Of a stretch of DNA of 64,000 nucleotides, positions 1-7,673 are shown piece after piece. Positions within the stretch are counted from its first letter, which is position 1; each line of letters begins with the position of its first letter. The notes below the pieces were generated by a model that saw only the letters and a list, made by a program, of their open reading frames with translations, ran no database searches and was not told the DNA's origin. The stretch covers positions 30,204 to 94,203 of the forward strand of contig CAYMGE010000011.1 in the NCBI GenBank assembly GCA_964389925.1, given 5' to 3'. The position numbers were made by a program, and so were the translations under genes. Source of the DNA: CALECP01 sp964389925. Its GTDB lineage: Bacteria > Chloroflexota > Anaerolineae > Promineifilales > Promineifilaceae.

Positions 1-71
1 CGTAAGCGGTAATCCGCAATCCGACAATGACAGATCGGATTACGGATTATGAAGTGACAGATTACGAAAGA

Positions 72-2030
72 TCAGTCGTTCACAACGAAGACATTTGCGG
101 GGATGTTTTCGGCCGAAACCACCCCATTATTCGCAATCACTTCCGCCAACGTCTGGCGATAGTCGATGCCGAACTCAACCTCAATTGTGTCTAGCACAGG
201 GTCGTTGAGATAGAAGTAGCGGTCACCATCGCGCAAGGCGGTGAACTGCGCCGTCCACATCGCCAATTGCAGTTCGCCAAACTCCGTTCCCGCAATGTGT
301 TGTTCTGAAATCATGCCCGTGAATGGGTCGAGTGCATCAACCGTACCGTAAATTGCCTTGAGCCGCGCTGCCAGCGTTGTGCGCCGTTCCATCCGCACAG
401 GTAGTTCGCCCGCGTCAAATTGCGCCTGTGTCATGACGTTGCCATCCACATCATAACGGGCGATTACATCGAGGATGTTGGGGTCATTGATCGGGTCGTC
501 TGCGTCGATCAGCGGATCATTGGGGAATTCTTCAGTTGCCTCTCCTGTGATGTCGGTGAATCTGCTGACGGGCTCTAATCCGTAGGCGACGCGCAGCGCG
601 TTGTAGCTGGGAATGCCGTGATCGTAGGCTCGCAGCATGTCGAGAACGCCCAAATCGTTGACCAAGCTGTAGCAATCCGGCAGGTCTATGCCGTCGAGAC
701 AGACGGCGGGATTTTCGGCCGTCGGCGACGGAATTTGGAACAGAACGCTGCGTAACTGATTGTCGATTGTCTCGTCGTTGGAGTACTGCGGCTCAGATGC
801 GAGGCCAAGCAGCACCGTTTCGAGGCCAAGCTGGGGCAGCAGTTCGGGCTGACCAAAGGCGATGTTCAACGGGATGGCAAACTCAACGATGTCACCGTCA
901 ATTTCTACCTCAATCCCTTCCGCCTCAAACGCGGCGAGTTCGGCCGATGTGTAGTCGTCCAAATCGGCCGACATCTCAAACTCGCCGTGAATCATCGAGT
1001 GGGCGCGATAGCCGACTGTCGCAAATTCGTTGGTGATACTGGGGTCAACGGTGGGATCGTAGCCGGCGTATTCGTCAAGCTCGATGCCAAACGCCGGCAA
1101 AAACTCCTCGTAGGTGATGAACTGTTGGGTCGCGCCCACGACGCGCCGTGCGATGGCAAACTTAACCTCTTCGGGCATCTCGTCGGGCAGCAGCGCGACG
1201 ATGCGATTGTGTTCGCGCACAAAGAGGGTGTGAACGGCGGTGAGGCCGAGATTTTCGTTGGCACGCACGTCGCCAGCGACGACCATGTTGGACGGATCAA
1301 GCCGCTGTGCGCCGATCATGTCCATGTCGGGCGCGTTGGCGATGTTGCCGCGCTGGGTGACGGTGGGGAGATAGCCGCCTTCGCTGGTGAGGAGTTCGGC
1401 CGAATTGTTCGCAGGATCACCGTCAAGCGACCCCACGCGCAGCCAATCGAGCCGTTCGTTCGTCCCGCCATAGACGGCGTATGCGTCGATGTAGGAGTTG
1501 ACGGTATTTGTCTGTTCACGTGCGCTGTCGTCACCCGTGCCAGCGGCAACCGCCGAGCGCGTGAAGGCGATTGCGCCCAAGTCATTTTGGAAATCTTCTA
1601 GGGGATCGGCCGAATCAAACGCAACCATCATCTCCTCATCCTCCCCAGCTTCACGCAACCCAAAGGTGTGGTCGAGAAACTGCCCCCACACAAACCCCCA
1701 ATGGGTCACGCCACCCTCTGAAAACATGTTCTCGGCCGCGTCGTTGTAGATGCGATTGCTGACATAGCGCGGGTCGGGTGTCTCGACCATCTCCGATTCG
1801 CCATCAGCGTAGACCGCATCGGCGACGCGAGTAAACGGCAGGTCAGCCATGCCGAGCCGCCAGTTACGCAGGTTGTTGCCGCTGCCGTCGAGCGTGCGGT
1901 CGCGCAGATATTGGCGATAGTTCATCCAGTCGCTCACCTGTTGTGCGGCGGCGGGTTGTGCGAGCGCGATGGTGGCAAATGCCGCGACTGCAAGCATCAT
2001 CCACACGCGCCATTGTCGTAATTTATTCAT
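72..2030 (-). CDS. Secreted animal-type haem peroxidase
   Basis: Exported haem peroxidase of the animal peroxidase (myeloperoxidase/peroxinectin) superfamily, about 650 residues and near full length for the catalytic domain. A signal peptide covers the first ~30 residues, with a hydrophobic stretch ending in an Ala-rich AxA site. The distal-haem motif WGQFLDHTF carries the conserved Q-x-x-D-H. The segment GDVRANENLGLTAVHTLF followed by REHNRI supplies the catalytic Arg and Glu region, and YRAHSMIHGEF supplies the proximal His. The family oxidises halides or phenolic substrates with H2O2; the substrate here is unknown. Two ATGs are adjacent. The GAGG at 2036-2039 (minus) is only 2 nt from the first but 5 nt from the second, so I chose 2030; 2033 is the alternative. 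A perfect 15-bp palindrome lies just upstream (2045-2059). Confidence 0.9.
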   Translation of the reverse strand: MNKLRQWRVWMMLAVAAFATIALAQPAAAQQVSDWMNYRQYLRDRTLDGSGNNLRNWRLGMADLPFTRVADAVYADGESEMVETPDPRYVSNRIYNDAAENMFSEGGVTHWGFVWGQFLDHTFGLREAGEDEEMMVAFDSADPLEDFQNDLGAIAFTRSAVAAGTGDDSAREQTNTVNSYIDAYAVYGGTNERLDWLRVGSLDGDPANNSAELLTSEGGYLPTVTQRGNIANAPDMDMIGAQRLDPSNMVVAGDVRANENLGLTAVHTLFVREHNRIVALLPDEMPEEVKFAIARRVVGATQQFITYEEFLPAFGIELDEYAGYDPTVDPSITNEFATVGYRAHSMIHGEFEMSADLDDYTSAELAAFEAEGIEVEIDGDIVEFAIPLNIAFGQPELLPQLGLETVLLGLASEPQYSNDETIDNQLRSVLFQIPSPTAENPAVCLDGIDLPDCYSLVNDLGVLDMLRAYDHGIPSYNALRVAYGLEPVSRFTDITGEATEEFPNDPLIDADDPINDPNILDVIARYDVDGNVMTQAQFDAGELPVRMERRTTLAARLKAIYGTVDALDPFTGMISEQHIAGTEFGELQLAMWTAQFTALRDGDRYFYLNDPVLDTIEVEFGIDYRQTLAEVIANNGVVSAENIPANVFVVND

Positions 2031-2044
2031 CATTACCTCGTTGT

Positions 2045-2059
2045 GTGCAACCGTTGCAC
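2045..2059. promoter_or_regulatory. Palindromic operator (LacI-type) upstream of the peroxidase
   Basis: Perfect inverted repeat GTGCAAC-C-GTTGCAC, 12 bp upstream of the peroxidase start. The half site GTGCAAC recurs in two more palindromes in the same intergenic region (2365-2378 and 2522-2537). The shape resembles LacI/GalR-family operators. The regulator itself is not in this window. Confidence 0.5.
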
Positions 2060-2180
2060 TATGTCAACGGATCGCTATTAAGTCGTTGGGTTCGACTCAA
2101 ATGTTAAGAATCGGTTGTAGGGAGATTGTGAAGATTTAGCGATGGAGATGTGAAGGGATGATGATGGGAGTGTGAGTATG

Positions 2181-2372
2181 CTATTGAGGATATTCTTGAA
2201 CGGCAAGCGCAATTGTAATGATCGTGCCGCGATGGGGTTGTGATTCAGCCGAAATCTCCCCCCATGCGCCACCACAATCGCCTTGGCAATCGCCAACCCC
2301 AACCCCGACGACCCCGCCTCATGCTCGCTGCGCCCACGCGACTTGTCGGCGCGATAGAAGTCGTGTGCAACG
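2181..2372 (-). pseudogene. Histidine-kinase C-terminal remnant, frameshifted
   Basis: The minus strand reads FYRADKSRGRSEHEAGSSG, GLGLAIAKAIVVAHGG, then loses one base in a G-run. The next frame continues EISAESQPHRGTIITIALA and ends at a TAG at 2183. This is the HATPase G2-box and C-terminus of a sensor kinase, very close at DNA level to 12490-12620 in the intact kinase at 12.4-13.8 kb. Everything upstream of the F-box region (HAMP, HisKA, N-box) is missing. It is a dead fragment of a paralogous kinase, probably left by deletion or recombination. The rest of 2034-2627 holds only palindromes and no supported gene. Confidence 0.8.
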
Positions 2373-2378
2373 ATGCAC
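2365..2378. promoter_or_regulatory. GTGCA-ACGA-TGCAC palindrome
   Basis: Second copy of the GTGCAAC-type half-site family, at the edge of the kinase remnant. It is a perfect 5-bp dyad with a 4-nt spacer. It may be an auxiliary operator for looping between the peroxidase and lyase promoters. This is inferred from sequence similarity only. Confidence 0.35.
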
Positions 2379-2397
2379 TTCTCAAATCTTGCTGTCG

Positions 2398-2413
2398 TGC
2401 GTAAAATTACGCA
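2398..2413. promoter_or_regulatory. 16-bp palindrome TGCGTAAAATTACGCA
   Basis: Perfect inverted repeat (TGCGTAA-AA-TTACGCA) in the region between the divergent peroxidase and lyase genes. It differs in sequence from the GTGCAAC palindromes, so it may bind a different regulator. Confidence 0.35.
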
Positions 2414-2521
2414 AAAATCTATTTAGAACGAATAAAATACCCTCTGATAAAGATCGTTTTGCATTGTTCATGCCTAAACGCTAACAGCTTATTGACGATC
2501 CGTTAATTTTCCTGTAAATTT

Positions 2522-2537
2522 AGTGCAACGTTACACT
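2522..2537. promoter_or_regulatory. Palindromic operator (LacI-type) upstream of the PL7 gene
   Basis: AGTGCAACGTTACACT is a 16-bp dyad with one mismatched pair. It is centred on AACGTT, a centre typical of LacI-family operators, and lies about 90 bp before the start of the lyase gene. It belongs to the same half-site family as 2045-2059. Confidence 0.5.
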
Positions 2538-2627
2538 AACGCAAAGAAAGCTACTGGCGAGTCACAAAGACATTGTTTTGTGATCTATGCGCTTTCATAG
2601 AATGCCATTGAATTAATTAGGAGAAAA

Positions 2628-5600
2628 ATGAACATCAGCAGTTTGAATTACAGAAGTATCGTTTTGTGTGCGATTTGCGCTGCCACAATCGCGCTTGGAA
2701 TGGTTTTCGCCGTTCCAGTCATGGCAGAGAACACCCCCATACCAGCGTACATCACAGACGGTTCATTGTTCGAGTTAGAGGGAGATACCCCCCACCCGCT
2801 CATCAACGACACAACGCTCGAATTTCTGCCACTAGAGGCACAAGTTGCCACGGCAAACGGAAACGGATGGCGACACGAATATAAAATCGACCAGCCCCAT
2901 CGTCTGCCAATGGGCGCAACTTATGAGTCATTTACAGCCACGTACACAATCAGTATGTCAGCTGGGGCTAAATCGATCGTCTCGCAATATCACGGTGACA
3001 GCCCAACCTTGATGAAGCTGTATTATGCTGACTCAACCGAAAAGTACGTTGATGAGAATAACAACCCTGTTGGCGACAGTATCGGCAAAAACGGCATCTT
3101 TGACCTGTACGTGCGGCTTCGCACAAAAGGCCTCCCTAACTTTGGAGAAGACGTATTTCACTTCGGCACGCTTGTAGCGGGTGATACGTTCGATCTCGTT
3201 GTGGTGAACAACTATGGGACGGTCAGCGTCACCGCAATGGGGAAGACGGTGACACGCGAGTTAGAGGAAACCGCTACAGATTACCTCAAATTTGGCAACT
3301 ACCTACAAGCCCAGCGCACAGACGATGAAAATCATCAATACGGTGGTGATAAATGTAAAGATTTCGAGCCGCCGCTTGGCTTCGCCGAGTGTTACGAATA
3401 TTTGGGAATCACCGAGTCGTCCGTCATCTTGACAAACGTCGCCTACGAGCGCACGGTGGATCCAGATTATGAGTTGCCGCCTCCCGATGCGAACCTAGAA
3501 CTTCTCAACGGTGGTTTTGAAGAGTCGCCGTCTCTCACTAAATGGACGCAAGAAGAACCTGTTTCAATCTCGTATCATTTTAACAGCGGCGCACAATCGG
3601 CAAAAATTAGTGATGCGCCGGGTCGTCTCTACCAACGGGTCGAAGTTGCAGCGAACACAGAGTACGAACTTTCCGTCTACACGAAGGGAGAAGGCGCATT
3701 TGGTGTCAAAGGCACCGAACATATCAACGATGACGCTACCACTGAGATAGACATCATGAAAACGTTCGCTGATCTGGGCGAAGTTTGGACAAAGCAGACG
3801 ATCACGTTCACGACAGGTACAGACCCCTTGCCCGTCTACGTGTATGGATTACACGGCAGCAGCGGCGATGTTCGATTTGATGATTTCAGCCTAGAAACGG
3901 AAACGTTGATAACGGACAGCAACTTCTGCCCCTCTGGGAACGCTGCCCCCGCCTCGACGTTTGATCTCGCTAACTGGCGCATTAAAGTGCCAGATGTGGA
4001 TGGAACAACTTACAGCCCAAGTGAACTGGCGACACTCAATAACGACTTTTTCTGTTTGAACGATGACGGTGCGATGGTGTTTTACGTGCCTGTCGATGGT
4101 GGTACGGATGGCTCGACCTATCCACGCAGCGAGTTGCGTGAAATGATCGACCCAGATTCCAGCAGTGTCGGGTGGGTTATCAGCGGCACGCACACCATGA
4201 GCGCGGAGACGACCGTTACCCTCGAACCGAGCAACGGCAAAATTGTTATCGCGCAAGTCGATAGCCTGACCGATGATATCTTGGCAAAAATCCAGTGGGA
4301 TAACGACCGAATTCGGGTGCAATTACGACAAATCGAGCCAGACGGCTCTCCCGGCTCTTATGAAAATTACTGGTTTGACGATCAGAATGCGTCGTTCCCA
4401 GTCGGAAAGACGTTTGACTGGGAGATGTCCGTTGAGGATGGTGTGTTGTCCGTCACCGTAGACGGTGAGACCGTGACGCACGACTTCGTCTCGATACCAG
4501 CAGCAAGATCACTTTCTGACTATGTGGACGATGAGTTTTACTTCTCAGCCGGTTCGCAGCCACAAGACAACACCTTAGATGCAGCGGGAGAAGCTGGCGA
4601 AGTTCTCTTCCACGCATTTGATTTGACTCATCTGGAACCACTCAACACCAGCAGCATCTACTGCCCCTCTGGCAACGCTGCACCGGCAACAGCATTTGAC
4701 CTCGCCAACTGGCGCATTAAAGTACCGGATGAGGCGGGAACAACCTACAGCCCTACTGAGTTGGCGACGCTCAACAACGAATTCTTCTGCTTGTCGGACG
4801 ATGGCGCGATGGTGTTTTACGTACCAGTTGCAGGTGGCACAGGTGGCTCAACCTATCCCCGTACCGAGTTGCGCGAAATGATTGACCCCAGCGATTCCAA
4901 CGTCGGCTGGGAGATCACTGGCACGCACAAAATGAGTGCAGAAACCACCGTCACGCTCGAACCAAGCAACGGCAAAATTGTCATCGCACAAGTCGATAGC
5001 TTGACGGATGACATCTTGGCAAAAATCCAGTGGGACAATGACCGCATCCGAGTGCAACTGCGCCAAATCGAGGCAGACGGCTCCTCTGGCTCGTATGCAA
5101 ATTACTGGTTCGACGATCAGAATACATCGTTCCCAGTTGGCACGACGTTTACATGGGATATGACCGTTACAGATGGTGTGCTGACCGTCACCGTCAATGA
5201 TGAAACAACGACGCACGACTTTGGTTCGGCCGAATCTCCCTCCGACTATTCAGACGATGCGTTCTACTTCTCTGCTGGTTCACAACCGCAAGACAACGTG
5301 CAGGATGATCCAGAAGGCGCAGAGGAAGCGGGTGAGGTTCTGTTCCACACATTTGAGGTGTCGCATGGGGAAGCGGCCGAACCCACAAGCTGCCCTGGCT
5401 CAAACGGCGCACCGGCCACACAGTTTGACCTCGCCAACTGGCGCATCAAAGTGCCAGATGCGTCTGGCACAACCTACAGCCCATCTGAGTTGCAAACACT
5501 CGACAATGAATTCTTCTGCTTGTCGGATGATGGCGCAATGGTCATGTACGTGCCAGTCGAAGGCGGCACAGGTGGCTCAACCTACCCACGCACCGAGTTG

Positions 5601-6533
5601 CGCGAAATGCTTGACCCAAGTTCGAGCAGCGTCGGCTGGCCGATCAGTGGCACGCACACCCTGAGCGCAACGACGACTGTGACCCAAGAACCGAGCAACG
5701 GCAAAATCGTCATCGCACAAGTGGACAGCACGACCGATGACATCTTGGCAAAAATCCAGTGGGACAACGACCGGATTCGCGTACAACTGCGACAAATCAA
5801 TCCAGATGGCTCGCCGGGATCGTATGAAAACTTCTGGTTTGACAGTCAGAACACATCGTTCCCACTCGGCACACAGTTCAGTTGGGAGATGACCGTCGAG
5901 GATGGCGTGTTGTCTGTCAGCGTCAATGGTGAGACAACGACGCACGACTTCGCATTGTTAGCGACCGCTCCCTCTGACTACGCGGACGATGAATTCTACT
6001 TCTCAGCTGGTTCACAACCACAGGACAACACCTTGGATGCGGCGGGAGAAGCGGCCGAAGTTCTGTTCTACTCGCTCGATGTGACTCACCTTGAGCTACC
6101 CGCCACTGGTGCATCGGGCAACGTGAACGAAGGCCAAGATGGTTCGGTTGCATTCGACCTCACGAACAGCGGCGGTTCCGAAATGACGTATTCCATCACG
6201 GAAGGCAGTTGTGCTGGTGGTGAAGATTACGCATGGTTGACGAGTATCGACCCCGCGACAGGGACGGTTGCAGCCGATGACTCCGCCTCTATCTCGGTGA
6301 ATATCGACGCATCAGGTCACACAAAAGGGGATACGTTGAGTGGCATGGTTTGTGTCAATGCCAGCGGGAGTCGTGCGGCCATTGAGGTTGCGATTGAGGT
6401 CGTTGTCTTTGGACCAAATGCCGTGAGCATGAGCAACGCCGATACGGTCACAACGACGATGTTGCCAATGTTAACTGCATTGCTGATCGTGCTGCTTGCT
6501 ACGAGTGCGGCTATTGTGCGTCGTCAGAGCTAA
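2628..6533 (+). CDS. Surface protein with three tandem PL7 (alginate-lyase-like) modules
   Basis: Exported 1301-residue protein anchored by a C-terminal TM (about 1275-1297) with a short Arg tail. After a signal peptide (1-33) comes a divergent lyase-like jelly roll (about 35-285) with SQYHG and YLKFGNYLQ. A CBM-like galactose-binding fold follows (about 290-430). Then come three PL7/alginate_lyase2 modules starting near residues 435, 680 and 920, each with FDLANWRIKVP, RS/TELREM and FYFSAGSQPQDN. A BACON-like domain (about 1165-1265) precedes the TM. PL7 enzymes cleave alginate and related polyuronates by beta-elimination. In all three tandem modules the usual QIH/QVH catalytic motif reads QVD, so they may bind rather than cleave, or act on another glycan. 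The N-terminal domain keeps a Q-x-H. RBS AGGAG lies 5 nt before ATG. Confidence 0.8.
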   Translation: MNISSLNYRSIVLCAICAATIALGMVFAVPVMAENTPIPAYITDGSLFELEGDTPHPLINDTTLEFLPLEAQVATANGNGWRHEYKIDQPHRLPMGATYESFTATYTISMSAGAKSIVSQYHGDSPTLMKLYYADSTEKYVDENNNPVGDSIGKNGIFDLYVRLRTKGLPNFGEDVFHFGTLVAGDTFDLVVVNNYGTVSVTAMGKTVTRELEETATDYLKFGNYLQAQRTDDENHQYGGDKCKDFEPPLGFAECYEYLGITESSVILTNVAYERTVDPDYELPPPDANLELLNGGFEESPSLTKWTQEEPVSISYHFNSGAQSAKISDAPGRLYQRVEVAANTEYELSVYTKGEGAFGVKGTEHINDDATTEIDIMKTFADLGEVWTKQTITFTTGTDPLPVYVYGLHGSSGDVRFDDFSLETETLITDSNFCPSGNAAPASTFDLANWRIKVPDVDGTTYSPSELATLNNDFFCLNDDGAMVFYVPVDGGTDGSTYPRSELREMIDPDSSSVGWVISGTHTMSAETTVTLEPSNGKIVIAQVDSLTDDILAKIQWDNDRIRVQLRQIEPDGSPGSYENYWFDDQNASFPVGKTFDWEMSVEDGVLSVTVDGETVTHDFVSIPAARSLSDYVDDEFYFSAGSQPQDNTLDAAGEAGEVLFHAFDLTHLEPLNTSSIYCPSGNAAPATAFDLANWRIKVPDEAGTTYSPTELATLNNEFFCLSDDGAMVFYVPVAGGTGGSTYPRTELREMIDPSDSNVGWEITGTHKMSAETTVTLEPSNGKIVIAQVDSLTDDILAKIQWDNDRIRVQLRQIEADGSSGSYANYWFDDQNTSFPVGTTFTWDMTVTDGVLTVTVNDETTTHDFGSAESPSDYSDDAFYFSAGSQPQDNVQDDPEGAEEAGEVLFHTFEVSHGEAAEPTSCPGSNGAPATQFDLANWRIKVPDASGTTYSPSELQTLDNEFFCLSDDGAMVMYVPVEGGTGGSTYPRTELREMLDPSSSSVGWPISGTHTLSATTTVTQEPSNGKIVIAQVDSTTDDILAKIQWDNDRIRVQLRQINPDGSPGSYENFWFDSQNTSFPLGTQFSWEMTVEDGVLSVSVNGETTTHDFALLATAPSDYADDEFYFSAGSQPQDNTLDAAGEAAEVLFYSLDVTHLELPATGASGNVNEGQDGSVAFDLTNSGGSEMTYSITEGSCAGGEDYAWLTSIDPATGTVAADDSASISVNIDASGHTKGDTLSGMVCVNASGSRAAIEVAIEVVVFGPNAVSMSNADTVTTTMLPMLTALLIVLLATSAAIVRRQS

Positions 6534-6581
6534 TTGCATTCGTTGATCTGCTTCGATTAGAGAGTTGATACACTCCTAAAT

Positions 6582-6617
6582 AAAAAAGCCCGATTTCAAG
6601 TTGAAATCGGGCTTTTT
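6582..6617. terminator. Bidirectional intrinsic terminator
   Basis: A-tract, near-perfect stem (GCCCGATTTCAA / TTGAAATCGGGC) and T-tract. It lies between the convergent lyase gene and the 6.6-7.4 kb gene and can serve both strands. Confidence 0.85.
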
Positions 6618-6640
6618 CATAGAGAGAGGTTATCTATCGT

Positions 6641-7369
6641 TTATGCGTCGTTTGTTGGGTCGGCTGGCGCGTCGTTGTTACGTCCACGTCCACCGTTGCG
6701 CCCACCACTGTTGCAGCCATCTTCAAACTGCGCGGCTTGCTCGGCCGTCAACGTCCCGTCCGCAACCGCATCGGCAACCAGTTCAGCGTAGACCGCTTCT
6801 TCCGCGTCGTTGACTTCAGCGCGGGTCAAACCAAGCTGGTCGAGCAGGTCGCTGTACGCCAGATTGTCAGCACGTGCGGCAGCGAGTTCAGCATTGCTGA
6901 TACCGAGCGATTGCGCCAGCACTACGTCTTTGTCGATGGTGTCGCGGAATGCGTCAAGCGCGACATGGTCGGCGGCCTCTGCTTCGGTCAGGCGGCCTTC
7001 TTCAACGCGCTCGGCAAGTTTGGCGGCATCGGCGGCAGCTTCGGCCGATTCCAACTCACCCATACTCACGCCCAACGCATCGGCGATGAACACATCTTTA
7101 TCGAGAACGTCGTAGTATTGACCGCGTCCGATGTTGGCGAAGCGGGTGAGTTCGGCGGCTTCGTCGGCCGAAAGCCAGCCCATCGCCACCAACTCATTAT
7201 TGTAGGCAACCGCTGCCTCATCCTTTGCCAAGTCGTACTCTTCTTCCGTCACGCCGAGTTGTTCCAGTTCCGCCTCGCTAGCGTGAGCGGCTGCGATCTG
7301 TGTGCCACCAATCACAAACGCTGCCAACAGCGTCATCATAATTGTCGTGAGTCGTCGTTTCAAAGTCAT
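6641..7369 (-). CDS. Small exported helical protein of unknown function
   Basis: About 242 residues. A signal peptide (TIMMTLLAAFVIGGTQIAAAHA) precedes an Ala/Glu-rich helical protein with loosely repeated segments of about 40-50 residues: LGVTEEEYDLAKDE, LGVSMGELESAEA, LGISNAELAAARA, LGLTRAEVNDAEE. It ends in a Gly/Asn/Arg-rich tail. I know no family name for it; the repeated LGhoxxELxxA units resemble EF-hand-like or DUF2680-like secreted helical repeats but lack clear Ca ligands. The upstream in-frame ATG at 7390 is rejected because its codons 3-5 are the AGGAG ribosome site for the ATG at 7369. It is convergent with the lyase gene and has its own promoter. Confidence 0.7.
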   Translation of the reverse strand: MTLKRRLTTIMMTLLAAFVIGGTQIAAAHASEAELEQLGVTEEEYDLAKDEAAVAYNNELVAMGWLSADEAAELTRFANIGRGQYYDVLDKDVFIADALGVSMGELESAEAAADAAKLAERVEEGRLTEAEAADHVALDAFRDTIDKDVVLAQSLGISNAELAAARADNLAYSDLLDQLGLTRAEVNDAEEAVYAELVADAVADGTLTAEQAAQFEDGCNSGGRNGGRGRNNDAPADPTNDA

Positions 7370-7514
7370 GCTATTTGCTCCTAAATTCAAATTTGTTGTG
7401 TCGAATTGACACTCAGAATGATAGGGAGCAGATGCGGAGAAATTATGTCGATGATGTGAAGAAGTTGTGTTGTGTTGCTGAGAAGGAGATGTGTGGCGAT
7501 TCTTTTAATTTTTT

Positions 7515-7548
7515 CCGAAAATTCAACAACTCCCTACAAATCCATTGG
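7515..7548 (+). repeat. Upstream element copy 1 (CCGAAAATTCAACAA)
   Basis: About 34 bp nearly identical to 9281-9314: CCGAAAATTCAACAA, then a C-rich patch, then ACAnATCCA and TGG. Each copy precedes a secreted or surface-type gene. It could be a shared promoter/leader element or a duplicated 5' flank. Confidence 0.5.
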
Positions 7549-7673
7549 TCAAACGATTTTGAGAAGCTGGCGTTAACGATCCGCTCCCGTTCCGCTCCCG
7601 TTCACTTTATATAGTGATTGCAACTGACCTGCAGCCCTAATAAAGGGGAAGCAAAACAAACAAAGGATTAAAC

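Noticed and set aside
987..1601. 204-codon plus-strand frame opposite the peroxidase gene
   Set aside because: Antisense shadow; the minus-strand frame has the complete peroxidase motifs.
2666..2884. Small plus-strand frame within the lyase gene
   Set aside because: Out-of-frame shadow with no RBS.
2628..6533. LPXTG-type sorting signal at the C-termini of the surface proteins (also 9326-12392, 24759-30320)
   Set aside because: TM plus Arg tail is present, but no LPxTG or PEP motif precedes it; treated as plain membrane anchors.
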